Notes: generated by a model not told the origin, from the letters alone. A DNA stretch of 10,500 nucleotides from Bacteroidaceae bacterium (GCA_017472905.1 JAFUNW010000008.1:1-10500), one strand, 5' to 3'; shown: positions 1 to 7,593, counted from the stretch's first letter. Program-made: numbers and translations.

Positions 1-563
1 AAAATACGCCAGTCGCCCCTGTTCAAGTTAGAAGCTTGCGGACACATGTTGCTCAGGTAAAACGATTCGGCCATTGCCAGCTTGTCCCACTTCATGTCGC
101 CTGCCGGAGCCATGTGGCCTCGGTCATAGCGCGAACCGGAATAGTCGGAATCGAGCGAACGGGCCGAAACGGGCAAATCGGGGTCGGGCAAAAACTCATC
201 CGTTCGCTTGGCTTTGCCGTTCAAGCGTTGTTTCGTCAGTTTCCACGCCACCCAGTTGGGTATCTTCAGGTCGGAATTATAAGAAACGGTGTATCCCCGG
301 CGTTGCAGGATTATCTCTTTTCGGTCTGTCAGCCGGGCCGGAATCTCTACCAGGCCGGTCAAGTCGCCTACCGGTTCGGAGTGGGCTTGTTCGGCCGATT
401 GCCTCATCAATTGCACGATACTCTTGTCTATCGTGGTCGGACTCTTACCGTTTACTATGCGATGAATCAGAATGGCAGCAGAGAAAACGACAGCAAACAC
501 AGTCAGCGTAGTTCTTAGTCCGCTCTTCACCTTTTTTTTCTTTCCTTTTTTCTTTCGGGCCAT
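1..563 (-). CDS. DNA/RNA non-specific endonuclease (NucA/Serratia type), membrane-anchored, 3' end outside window
   Basis: This is a partial gene. 187 codons are visible from the ATG (complement of 561-563), and the C-terminus lies beyond position 1. The protein starts with a very Lys-rich stretch (residues 1-13), then one hydrophobic segment (about 17-35), so it is probably anchored in the inner membrane with the nuclease domain in the periplasm. The catalytic core is clear: DRGHMAPAGD at 147-156, where His150 matches the general base of the beta-beta-alpha-metal nuclease family, followed by NMCPQASNLNRGDW at 172-185, whose Asn181 matches the magnesium ligand of Serratia nuclease. These enzymes cut single- and double-stranded DNA and RNA without sequence preference. 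The family is known; the biological role here (nutrient scavenging or DNA turnover) is inference. The gene is divergent from the S41 peptidase gene. The start is set by the first ATG after a leader with a TAnnTTTG-like box. Confidence 0.93.
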   Translation of the reverse strand, partial: MARKKKGKKKKVKSGLRTTLTVFAVVFSAAILIHRIVNGKSPTTIDKSIVQLMRQSAEQAHSEPVGDLTGLVEIPARLTDRKEIILQRRGYTVSYNSDLKIPNWVAWKLTKQRLNGKAKRTDEFLPDPDLPVSARSLDSDYSGSRYDRGHMAPAGDMKWDKLAMAESFYLSNMCPQASNLNRGDWRI

Positions 564-640
564 AACTTTTGTTTTTCGTTTTTGCAGGAAAATGGAGCAT
601 TCGATGAGCCTCTCATCCCTCCATTTTGACTTTCGGGAAG

Positions 641-648
641 CAAAGATA
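641..648 (-). promoter_or_regulatory. Candidate -7 box for the endonuclease gene
   Basis: On the minus strand this reads TATCTTTG, an exact match to the Bacteroidetes -7 consensus TAnnTTTG. It lies about 78 bases upstream of the endonuclease start. I do not see a good -33 TTTG at the expected spacing, so this is only a candidate. Confidence 0.4.
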
Positions 649-702
649 GTTCTTTTTTGACTTTTTTACACCTCTTTTCCATCGAATAAGCGTCAAAAGT
701 TA

Positions 703-710
703 TACATTTG
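703..710 (+). promoter_or_regulatory. Candidate -7 box for the S41 peptidase gene
   Basis: The sequence TACATTTG matches the Bacteroidetes -7 consensus TAnnTTTG and sits 19 bases upstream of the ATG at 730, which would give a very short leader. The -33 element is not recognisable at the usual 19-21 base spacing. Confidence 0.45.
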
Positions 711-729
711 CAGGAAATTTTTCAATTTT

Positions 730-2151
730 ATGAATCGAGATTTAATCCTTTACGTAGCCGGAGCGTGTCTTTCACTCTTCGGATTTACATCCTGCGGCGA
801 AGACCGCACTGACGAGTTCAAGGAACTGACGAAAGAGTGTACCTGGATATATAACACCATGAAGGAGTATTATTTTTGGTACGAAGAGATGCCCAATGTA
901 AAGCGCGAAAACTACTTCAAAGAGCCGGAAACGTTCTTCAAGAGCCTGTTGTCCAAAAAGGATAAGTACAGCTACCTGGAGAGTGCAGACGGACAAACAA
1001 CCCGAAGCATCAACCGAAATTCCACCTACGGTTTCGACTTTGCCCTTTACGTGGATCCGGCCACACAATCGACCAGCGATCCGCGAAGGTATGCACGCAT
1101 TTTATACGTATTGCCCAACTCTCCGGCATCGGAAGCCGGACTGAAACGCGGTGATTGGATTTCCACCGTTGGAGGAGTGGAGTTGACTTCGCAAAACTAT
1201 ACTGCACTCATCTTCGGAACGGAAACCCGATTGACGCTTGCCACGCCAAACCTGGACGAAGCGACCGGACAATTCTATTGGGATGCGGAAGAAAAAAGCG
1301 TTCAGCTCAGCGCATCGCGATGGGTAGAAGACAATCCGTTCTATGTCGACACGGTCTTTCATTTCGACAACCACCGCGTAGCCTACCTCATGTACAACAG
1401 CTTCAGTACAGGACCCGAAAATACAGGAAAGGAAACGGACTACAGCGACCGGATGCACCAAATTTTCCAACAGTTCAAGGCACAAGAACCGACTGACTTT
1501 ATCCTCGATTTGCGATACAACCCGGGAGGATACCTGACTTGTGCGCAAGAACTGGCCTCGCTATTGTGTCCACAAGAGGCTACGGGCAAGATTTTCTGTA
1601 CGACCGTCTTCAATGACAAAAAGCAAAATCTGAACGAAAGTTACCTCTTCGAAAAACAACTCATGCGCAACCACAACCTCAACCTTTCTCGTATTTTCAT
1701 CATCACCTCAAGCCTCACCGCCTCAGCCTCGGAGAGCATCATCAACGGTTTGCGGCCGTTCATGGGTGAAAACAACGTAGAGTTGATCGGTGCACGCACA
1801 GAAGGAAAAAATGTGGCCTCACTTACATTCAATTCAGATTTCGGATTTAGTTTACACCCCATTGTCGCTCAAGTGTACAACAGCAAACAAGAATCGGACT
1901 ATACAGACGGATTTGCCCCCACGTTCGAATTCGATGAATTCAACTACATCACTCCGTTCTATCCCTTGGGAGACATTCGCGAAAGCACACTGGCAATGGT
2001 CATCTACCGCATCATCACGGGTAGCTATCCGAGCGAATTCGAAGAGTCGCAACAAGCTACCCGCCTCGGACGCTCTTCCTACACGTTGCCGACTCCGAGT
2101 TTCCACAGCATCAGTTTGAAACACTATCCATCCCTCTCGTCTGAGGAGTAA
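730..2151 (+). CDS. S41 family peptidase (C-terminal processing protease-like) lipoprotein
   Basis: A 473-residue periplasm-facing lipoprotein. The signal peptide ends in a lipobox, FTSC, with Cys22 as the probable lipidation site. Residues about 25-95 form the N-terminal helical region usual in Bacteroidetes S41 proteins (WIYNTMKEYYFWYEEMP). A PDZ domain covers about 98-175 (SPASEAGLKRGDWI). The peptidase domain has DLRYNPGG at 260-267, SASE at 332-335 and TEGKNVAS at 357-364. By alignment to E. coli Tsp (Ser430/Lys455), Ser332 and Lys360 would be the Ser/Lys dyad. The family cleaves unstructured C-terminal tails or misfolded envelope proteins; the substrate here is unknown. It is monocistronic as far as visible: divergent from the nuclease upstream, and followed by hairpin-rich non-coding DNA. 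The start is the only ATG giving a complete signal peptide. Confidence 0.93.
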   Translation: MNRDLILYVAGACLSLFGFTSCGEDRTDEFKELTKECTWIYNTMKEYYFWYEEMPNVKRENYFKEPETFFKSLLSKKDKYSYLESADGQTTRSINRNSTYGFDFALYVDPATQSTSDPRRYARILYVLPNSPASEAGLKRGDWISTVGGVELTSQNYTALIFGTETRLTLATPNLDEATGQFYWDAEEKSVQLSASRWVEDNPFYVDTVFHFDNHRVAYLMYNSFSTGPENTGKETDYSDRMHQIFQQFKAQEPTDFILDLRYNPGGYLTCAQELASLLCPQEATGKIFCTTVFNDKKQNLNESYLFEKQLMRNHNLNLSRIFIITSSLTASASESIINGLRPFMGENNVELIGARTEGKNVASLTFNSDFGFSLHPIVAQVYNSKQESDYTDGFAPTFEFDEFNYITPFYPLGDIRESTLAMVIYRIITGSYPSEFEESQQATRLGRSSYTLPTPSFHSISLKHYPSLSSEE

Positions 2152-2171
2152 TCCCCCCTTATTTTTTACCT

Positions 2172-2201
2172 GCGGCCGGCTTCGTAAAAAGAGCCGGCCG
2201 C
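2172..2201. terminator. GC-rich hairpin after the S41 peptidase gene
   Basis: A 10-base perfect inverted repeat (GCGGCCGGCT at 2172-2181 and AGCCGGCCGC at 2192-2201) with a 10-base loop lies 20 bases after the stop codon. No T-run follows on either strand, so it is not a canonical intrinsic terminator. It may still stop transcription or protect the mRNA 3' end. Confidence 0.45.
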
Positions 2202-2210
2202 TCTCGTAAA

Positions 2211-2296
2211 TCTGCTGCCCAGCGGAGCATTTTTTGCTGCCCAGCGGAAGAGAATCTGCTGGGCAGCAGACGAACTTCTGTTGGGCAGCAGATTTT
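2211..2296 (+). repeat. Nested hairpin from four copies of a TGCTGCCCAGC motif; possible terminator
   Basis: Four copies of one motif occur in 82 bases: TGCTGCCCAGCGG at 2213-2225 and 2235-2247 in one orientation, then inverted copies at 2255-2270 (TCTGCTGGGCAGCAGA) and 2277-2292 (TCTGTTGGGCAGCAGA). Copy 2 pairs with copy 3 (2235-2245 with 2258-2268, 11 bp perfect). Copy 1 pairs with copy 4 (2211-2221 with 2282-2292, 11 bp perfect). This gives one hairpin nested in another, followed by TTTT at 2293-2296. It could end the S41 peptidase transcript. It also resembles a dispersed intergenic repeat. Confidence 0.6.
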
Positions 2297-2433
2297 GAAG
2301 TCCAACCCGCGAATTTTCAAAACCGACTTTCGGAATGCAAAAACACCCCCCGGACTGCTTGTTTTTCTGAACTTTACCACTCTTTTCTCTCTTTCTTAAA
2401 GGAATGTTCTATCTTCGCATCCTCAATTAAAAA

Positions 2434-2715
2434 TATTGGTGTCCGGTAAACATTTGTAATCATTGCAGTTCGGAAGACAGTACCACGATTCGACTTCATT
2501 CTCGGTTCACTTTAGCCCCACAACATTTCTGTCATCCTGAGCGGAGTTTACGGAGTCGAAGGATCTCTGAAATTTACTGACGGTCTCTCTCGCTATACTC
2601 TAAGATCCTTCGACTTCGCCAAAGGCTCCGCTCAGGATGACAAAACGAGAGTGAACATAAAGAGGCTTGTCGACCTTTAAAACGTAAGAGAACAACACCT
2701 TACCGGACACCCATA
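2434..2715. mobile_element. Probable MITE (non-autonomous insertion element), 282 bases
   Basis: The ends are inverted repeats of 16 bases with one mismatch: TATTGGTGTCCGGTAA at 2434-2449 and the complement of TATGGGTGTCCGGTAA at 2700-2715. Immediately outside both ends lies the same 9-base direct repeat AATTAAAAA (2425-2433 and 2716-2724), as expected of a target-site duplication. No transposase or other credible ORF fits inside. The centre is a long inverted repeat (2531-2641). Together these point to a miniature element mobilised in trans by an insertion sequence with matching ends; I cannot name the family. The 9-base duplication is AT-rich, so a chance match is possible but unlikely together with the terminal repeats. 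Confidence 0.65.
2531..2641. repeat. Long imperfect palindrome, GTCATCCTGAGCGGAG family, inside the MITE
   Basis: The left arm (2531-2566) begins GTCATCCTGAGCGGAG and ends GTCGAAGGATCT. The right arm (2603-2641) is its near-complete reverse complement: 16 perfect bases at the outer end, 12 or more at the inner end, with a short unpaired patch between. The loop is 36 bases. The motif resembles palindromic repeats that I recall as dispersed in Bacteroidales genomes. It sits near the middle of the element bounded by 2434 and 2715. Confidence 0.7.
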
Positions 2716-2895
2716 AATTAAAAACTGCCTGAAATAATATCCCATCCGTTTGATCAGCCATACAAACGCGGAGGAATAATTCATCCCACCGTTCTCTTTT
2801 TTTTAACAATCCGCGCTGAACATTCAACCCTCCCCTTCTGTTTAAGTGAGTGAAGAAAAACAACTCAATTGTATAACCTAAAAAAAAATGTAAAG
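2716..2895. other. Gene-free leader between the MITE and the DUF4136 gene
   Basis: This stretch holds the right copy of the 9-base repeat and the upstream region of the lipoprotein gene. I found no exact TAnnTTTG box. The promoter of the following gene is therefore not identified and may use a diverged element or lie further upstream. Confidence 0.5.
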
Positions 2896-3534
2896 ATGAA
2901 AAAACTAATTCCAATGCTCTTCGCAGCGCTAGCATTCTTCACCGCTTGCGAAAAAGACCCTGACACGGACAAACTGGACAACCGGTATCTGGTCTTCACC
3001 GACCACGACAGCAACATCGGCTTCGACACGCTCCACACCTACTACGTGCCGGACAGCATTCTCTACATCAACAGTGGAGAGAAAAAGGAATATTGGCGTT
3101 CCCCCATTGCCGAAGAAATCCGACAGGCTTTCATTCAAAACATGAACGAACGCTTTACCCGAGTAGACGACCCTCTGTTGGCGGATGTCGGACTGCAACT
3201 GAGCTACGTAGCCAGCACCTACACGTTTGGCGGATACGGAAACTATCCCTGGTGGTATGATTATCCCTATTACTGGAGTCCGGGATATTGGGGCGGCTAT
3301 TGGGGCGGATTTTACTACCCCTATCTCGTCACCTACAGCTACTCGACCGGCTCGATTATTGCCGAAATGCTTGATTTGGACAACACCACAACCAAAAAGC
3401 TGCCCATTCTTTGGAATGCCTACGTCAGTGGCTTGCTGAACGCTTCAGGAAACATCAATGTCAACAAAGCCAAAGCCGGAATTGAACAGGCATTCGAACA
3501 GTCGCCCTACTTGAACAATGCCGGAAGCCGATAG
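2896..3534 (+). CDS. DUF4136 domain lipoprotein
   Basis: A 212-residue lipoprotein starting at the ATG at 2896, which gives MKKLIPMLFA and a lipobox FTAC with Cys18; the in-frame upstream TTG at 2869 would spoil the signal peptide. The body fits DUF4136: DNRYLVFTDHDSNIGFDTLHTYYVPDS near the N-terminus, a variable middle, and near the C-terminus the usual helix with WNAYVSGLL and the conserved AKAGIEQAFEQSPY. Residues about 115-150 are extremely rich in Tyr, Trp, Gly and Pro (YPWWYDYPYYW, GYWGGYWGGFYYPY). The biochemical function of the family is unknown; it is an envelope lipoprotein. The next gene starts 51 bases downstream on the same strand, and the two are probably co-transcribed. Confidence 0.9.
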   Translation: MKKLIPMLFAALAFFTACEKDPDTDKLDNRYLVFTDHDSNIGFDTLHTYYVPDSILYINSGEKKEYWRSPIAEEIRQAFIQNMNERFTRVDDPLLADVGLQLSYVASTYTFGGYGNYPWWYDYPYYWSPGYWGGYWGGFYYPYLVTYSYSTGSIIAEMLDLDNTTTKKLPILWNAYVSGLLNASGNINVNKAKAGIEQAFEQSPYLNNAGSR

Positions 3535-3585
3535 GCTAAATGCAAAGAAGTGAACTATTAAATAAAACCTAAACAAGAAAAACGT

Positions 3586-4209
3586 ATGAAAACAATCAAA
3601 TACTTGGCCAAGAGAGCCGCAATTGCAGCCATGATGGTCGTGGCCTTCGTCCTGCCGGCCAAATCACAAATTTCGCAGGATACCTATTTCAATATCGACT
3701 GGCAATTCAACATTCCTTTGGGAAACGACTTCTCAAGTACGGCCAGCGGTTGGGGAATGAACTTTGAAGGAGGATATTACGTCACACCGCAAATGGCACT
3801 CGGTGCATTCATCAACTACCACACCAACAACGAGTACATTCCGAGACGTACGCTACACATCGGAAACACCGCACTGAACACCGACCAGCAACATTCGCTC
3901 TTTCAACTTCCCTTTGGTATGACCGCACGTTACCGCTTCGACTACGGCATGTTTCAGCCCTATGTCGGCATGAAATTGGGAGCAGAATACGCTAAAATGA
4001 GCTCAGACTTCTATATATTCGAGAACAGTAAAAACACGTGGGGGTTCTTCGCTTCGCCCGAAGTTGGCTTTATGTGCTATCCTTGGCCGGGAAGTGTGGG
4101 ATTTCATGCAGCCATCTACTACAGCATCGCCACAAACCAAGGCAAGCTGATGGGATATGACATGAATACCATCAATTCACTCGGCTTCCGGCTAGGCTTG
4201 GCCTTCTGA
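3586..4209 (+). CDS. Small outer-membrane beta-barrel protein
   Basis: A 207-residue protein with a Sec signal peptide (Lys/Arg-rich start, hydrophobic core at about 11-24, probable cleavage around 25-28 near AKSQ). The mature part is a series of alternating aromatic/hydrophobic strands ending in GFRLGLAF. The terminal Phe is the usual Bam recognition signal of outer-membrane barrels, and the length suggests about eight strands. It lies 51 bases after the DUF4136 lipoprotein with no terminator between, so the two probably form an operon and might act together at the outer membrane. No enzymatic motif is visible. The specific role (small porin, structural or adhesive barrel) cannot be told. 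Confidence 0.82.
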   Translation: MKTIKYLAKRAAIAAMMVVAFVLPAKSQISQDTYFNIDWQFNIPLGNDFSSTASGWGMNFEGGYYVTPQMALGAFINYHTNNEYIPRRTLHIGNTALNTDQQHSLFQLPFGMTARYRFDYGMFQPYVGMKLGAEYAKMSSDFYIFENSKNTWGFFASPEVGFMCYPWPGSVGFHAAIYYSIATNQGKLMGYDMNTINSLGFRLGLAF

Positions 4210-4250
4210 AAAAGAAGCATTCCATTATATAATGTCCTTTGCTGACCGAT

Positions 4251-4282
4251 GAGGGGCGTCTCTTTTCAAAGATACGTCCCTC
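4251..4282 (+). terminator. Imperfect hairpin between the barrel gene and the arabinofuranosidase gene
   Basis: GAGGGGCGTCTCTTT (4251-4265) pairs with AAAGATACGTCCCTC (4268-4282), 13 of 15 positions. No T-run follows. It is 42 bases after the barrel stop codon and could end that operon or act as a leader element for the next gene. A perfect 12-base palindrome, CATTATATAATG, lies just upstream at 4223-4234. Confidence 0.4.
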
Positions 4283-4347
4283 GTTGCTTTCCGGACTCTT
4301 TTCAAACAATTCATGGCTCAAGGTTAGGAGGAGTGAACAAGATTCAC

Positions 4348-4355
4348 TATTTTTG
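4348..4355 (+). promoter_or_regulatory. Candidate -7 box for the arabinofuranosidase gene
   Basis: TATTTTTG matches TAnnTTTG exactly and lies 46 bases upstream of the ATG at 4402. The -33 region is not convincing. Confidence 0.4.
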
Positions 4356-4401
4356 CGAACGGAAAATACAAGAATCAAAATAACCACAAAAAAGATTGAC
4401 C

Positions 4402-7008
4402 ATGCAAAAATTCTTAAAGACTATCTGCTTCCTGACAGCACTGCCTTTCGGACTGGAAGCTGCGGCCGAAATCCATGAAACAGCAAACGAGCCGGACTCG
4501 GCTTACCTCTTCTCATACGCCAGTACGCGCAACCGAGGACACAACGGACTGCACTTTGCCTACAGCATCGATGGCGAAAATTGGCAAAGTATAGACCAAG
4601 AACGAAGTTTCCTGAAAAGCGACTACGGAGAATGGGGAGGACAAAAACGAATGCTCACCCCTTGGCTGACACGCGGAGCCGATGGAATGTGGCACTGCGT
4701 TTGGAGTCTGAACGAAACACACAACGTATTCGCTCACGCAGCTTCGCCCAACCTGACGAAATGGCACAGACAAAGCTATCCGGCAACCATCGGAAACGGA
4801 TGCCATACACCCGTCATGAAATACAATGCAGGAAAGAATCAATACGAAGTGACTTATCGAAGCGAAAACAAAGCTTATCAAGTCGTTACGACCGACTTCA
4901 AGACTTGGAGCAAAGCTACGGAATGTCCCGTATCGCGTACTCCGGGAAACGAATACCAACACATCGACCTCCCAACCTTTGGAAAGGTAGACGGACAGGT
5001 GCTGCGAGTGGAATGGGAAGTAATAGACCATCTGCTGAAATACAGCAACCATCGCAAAGAGATAGATCGACAAGTGAACGAACCGGTATATCTGCCGGAA
5101 CTGGAACAGGAAAAAGAAATCGAAGCCACCATCAGCCTGCAAACTCCCCTTGCTCCCAAAAACATCAGTCCGAACCTGATTGGTATCTTCTTTGAAGACA
5201 TCAACTACGGCGCCGATGGCGGACTCTATGCCGAACTGATACAAAACCGGGGATTTGAATACGACCCGGCAGACACCAAACACCGTTGGGGATGGGGACA
5301 CACAACCGCATGGAGTCTGAAAAACAACCGGGAAGAAGACTCTTTCACCATCGATACAGTCGCTCCACTGCATCCCAACAACCCACACTACGCCGTACTG
5401 ACCACGAAACAACCGGGAGCAGCCTTGTGCAACGAAGGATTTGATGGCATTCCCATAAAAAAAGGCGAGAAATATGACGCTTCCCTCTTCAGCAAACAAC
5501 TACAAGGAAAAAGCGGACGAATCACCATCCGACTGACAGACGAAAACGGAAAGGTTATTGCCGAAAAACAACTGGCACAACCGACCGACAAGTGGAAGAA
5601 AACAACAACTGTACTCACCGCTACAGCCGATGCCGCACAAGCCTCGCTGATGGTGATTCCCGAAAAACCGGGAAGCGTGGCACTGGACATGATTTCCCTC
5701 TTCCCACAAAAGACATTCAAAGGACGAAAAAACGGATTACGAGCCGACCTTGCACAAACTTTAGCCGACATGAAACCACGTTTCATCCGATTCCCCGGAG
5801 GATGCGTATCGCACGGAGACGGATTGCACAACATATACCGATGGGTCAATACCGTAGGACCGCTGGAGGCACGCAAACCCATGCGTAACATCTGGAACTA
5901 TCATCAATCTATGGGTCTCGGATTCTATGAATACTTCCAATTCTGCGAAGACATCGGTGCAGAACCCGTACCGGTATTGGCAGCCGGGGTTCCTTGTCAA
6001 AACTCATCAGTCGGCGGGTCAGGCCAACAAGGAGGAATCCCCCTTGAAGAAATGGACGAATACGTAGAAGAAATCCTTGCATTGATAGAGTGGGCCAACG
6101 GAGACCCCAAGAAAAGCAAATGGGCAAAGATGAGAGCCGAGGCCGGACATCCCAAACCATTTAACCTCAAGTATCTGGGAATCGGAAACGAAGACCTTAT
6201 TACAAACGTCTTCGAGGAACGATTCAAAATGATATTCGATGCCGTACAAGAGAAATATCCCGAAATTACAGTCATAGGCACAGTCGGACCCTTTTGGGAA
6301 GGAACCGACTACGAAGAGGGCTGGGATTTGGCAACCCGATACAAAGTTCCAATGGTGGACGAACACTATTACAATTCGCCGGGCTGGTATCTCAATTTCC
6401 AAGACTATTACGACCGATATGACCGCAACAAACCCAAAGTTTACCTCGGAGAATATGCTGCACACATTCACGGACGGCCGAACAACATACAAACAGCACT
6501 CGTTGAAGCCCTGCATCTGACCAATGTAGAGCGGAACGGAGACATCGTAGTCATGACTTCATACGCTCCGCTTTTGGCAAAAGAACGACATACACAATGG
6601 AATCCCGACCTGATCTATTTCAATAACCACGAAGTGAAGCCTACCGTTGGATACCACGTGCAGAAACTCTTCGGAAACAATTGCGGAACGGAATATCTGC
6701 CGGCCAAGTTCAAAACCGAAAAACCCATCTCACAAAATGCACGCAAACGAATCGCATACAGTATCGTGAAAGATGAAACATCCGAAGATCTCATCATAAA
6801 ATTGGTAAACCTTTTGCCAAACCCGGTGAAGATGAACATCGACCTCTCCACACTTGACAATGATTTGCCGACCACTGCCATCCGAACCATACTTACCGGA
6901 AAACCAGATGACCGCAAAGCAACTCCGACAACCGATACAATGGAAATAAACGGAAAGCAAATCACTCAAGAACTGCCGGCCTATTCATTTACTCTCATCA
7001 GACTCTAG
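4402..7008 (+). CDS. Secreted alpha-L-arabinofuranosidase, GH43-like N-terminal part plus GH51
   Basis: An 868-residue exported enzyme. I chose the ATG at 4402 because it begins a good signal peptide (MQKFLKTICFLTALPFG, cut near Ala-Ala-Ala at 20-22); the TTG two codons earlier is less likely. Residues about 35-180 show propeller-like blades of the GH43 type (FAYSIDGENWQSI, WHCVWSL, NLTKWHR, TDFKTWSKA). From about 245 comes the GH51 module: IGIFFEDINYGADGG at about 260-274, a carbohydrate-binding-like insertion at about 280-440, then FIRFPGGC. The acid/base is probably Glu597 in GNED and the nucleophile Glu684 in LGEYAAH. A C-terminal beta domain ends at PAYSFTLIRL. GH51 enzymes release terminal alpha-L-arabinofuranose from arabinan or arabinoxylan. 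The N-terminal part is too short for a full five-bladed propeller and may only bind. There is no SusC/D pair nearby. It converges on the DUF4476 gene. Confidence 0.92.
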   Translation: MQKFLKTICFLTALPFGLEAAAEIHETANEPDSAYLFSYASTRNRGHNGLHFAYSIDGENWQSIDQERSFLKSDYGEWGGQKRMLTPWLTRGADGMWHCVWSLNETHNVFAHAASPNLTKWHRQSYPATIGNGCHTPVMKYNAGKNQYEVTYRSENKAYQVVTTDFKTWSKATECPVSRTPGNEYQHIDLPTFGKVDGQVLRVEWEVIDHLLKYSNHRKEIDRQVNEPVYLPELEQEKEIEATISLQTPLAPKNISPNLIGIFFEDINYGADGGLYAELIQNRGFEYDPADTKHRWGWGHTTAWSLKNNREEDSFTIDTVAPLHPNNPHYAVLTTKQPGAALCNEGFDGIPIKKGEKYDASLFSKQLQGKSGRITIRLTDENGKVIAEKQLAQPTDKWKKTTTVLTATADAAQASLMVIPEKPGSVALDMISLFPQKTFKGRKNGLRADLAQTLADMKPRFIRFPGGCVSHGDGLHNIYRWVNTVGPLEARKPMRNIWNYHQSMGLGFYEYFQFCEDIGAEPVPVLAAGVPCQNSSVGGSGQQGGIPLEEMDEYVEEILALIEWANGDPKKSKWAKMRAEAGHPKPFNLKYLGIGNEDLITNVFEERFKMIFDAVQEKYPEITVIGTVGPFWEGTDYEEGWDLATRYKVPMVDEHYYNSPGWYLNFQDYYDRYDRNKPKVYLGEYAAHIHGRPNNIQTALVEALHLTNVERNGDIVVMTSYAPLLAKERHTQWNPDLIYFNNHEVKPTVGYHVQKLFGNNCGTEYLPAKFKTEKPISQNARKRIAYSIVKDETSEDLIIKLVNLLPNPVKMNIDLSTLDNDLPTTAIRTILTGKPDDRKATPTTDTMEINGKQITQELPAYSFTLIRL

Positions 7009-7028
7009 AAAAAGAGTGACCAACATAT

Positions 7029-7068
7029 AAAAAGGTAGCCGCATCAAAATCGATACGGCTACCTTTTT
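7029..7068. terminator. Bidirectional intrinsic terminator
   Basis: AAAAAGGTAGCCG (7029-7041) and CGGCTACCTTTTT (7056-7068) form a perfect 13-base stem with a 14-base loop and a T-run on both strands. It lies between the convergent arabinofuranosidase and DUF4476 genes and can serve both. Confidence 0.93.
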
Positions 7069-7104
7069 ATTATGGATGAATCCCAATCAAAACGAAATGA
7101 TTCC

Positions 7105-7593
7105 TTACTCCATTCGACTTGTGTCTCGCGAACGTTTGTTTGAATATCCCCCAGTCTCTTTCTCTAACAATTTGACAGCTTTCTCCTGATTGGATTTGAA
7201 TTTTAATGACTCTATAATTATATCCGCATTTTCCAAATCAACAATGTGACTGACCATGATTTCAAACACCTCCAACCTATCATCGTCAAAAGAACATAGA
7301 GACATGATTTCAACACATTGACGACAGCTGAAATAATTGTCTAATACTCCTACGCTGAGAAGTTCCAAACGATCTGAATTGAAAGACTTTTTCTTGAGAA
7401 CCTTATAAAGGTATTGAAAATCCCGATTATTCATGATTAAACTCCGACCGTGTGAACGATGTCGGTTCGTCTCCACTTTTTGAGAGAAGAAAACTTCGGA
7501 TGGAACTGCCGCATTCAGTAAGTTGACGCCAACACCACCCCATATTCCTATTGCAAAAATAAGTAATCCATTCGATAATCGTCTCATACCCAT
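7105..7593 (-). CDS. DUF4476 domain protein, exported or membrane-anchored
   Basis: A 162-residue protein (160 if the second ATG, complement of 7585-7587, is used). A hydrophobic segment at about 8-28 is a signal peptide or anchor (LLIFAIGIWGGVGV, possible cut after NAA). Residues about 54-145 match DUF4476: a helical array with FQYLYKVLKKKSFNSDRLELL, a Gln-containing segment CRQCVEIMSLCSFDDDRLEVFEIM and a final NADIIIESLKFKSNQEKAVKLL. This domain is common in Bacteroidetes and its function is unknown. Two Cys in FSCRQC (90 and 93) form a CxxC-like pair, which I would not over-read. The gene is transcribed alone, has a TAnnTTTG match about 100 bases upstream and ends at the bidirectional terminator. 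Confidence 0.83.
   Translation of the reverse strand: MGMRRLSNGLLIFAIGIWGGVGVNLLNAAVPSEVFFSQKVETNRHRSHGRSLIMNNRDFQYLYKVLKKKSFNSDRLELLSVGVLDNYFSCRQCVEIMSLCSFDDDRLEVFEIMVSHIVDLENADIIIESLKFKSNQEKAVKLLEKETGGYSNKRSRDTSRME

Noticed and set aside
36..518. Two overlapping plus-strand ORFs (160 and 145 residues)
   Set aside because: They are antisense to the endonuclease, which has intact catalytic motifs; the plus-strand products resemble no family and have no leader.
472..660. 62-residue plus-strand ORF across the nuclease start and intergenic region
   Set aside because: It overlaps the Lys-rich nuclease N-terminus; the phenylalanine run is just the complement of AAA/AAG codons.
2234..2449. Small plus-strand ORF over the nested hairpin and MITE end
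   Set aside because: It consists of repeat DNA and crosses the element boundary; no homology or start signal.
2600..2935. 111-residue minus-strand ORF
   Set aside because: It runs through the palindrome, the MITE end and into the DUF4136 gene; composition and context are those of non-coding DNA.
4513..5499. 328-residue minus-strand ORF
   Set aside because: It lies fully antisense to the arabinofuranosidase and has a Phe/Val/Ser-rich composition typical of a shadow of a real gene.
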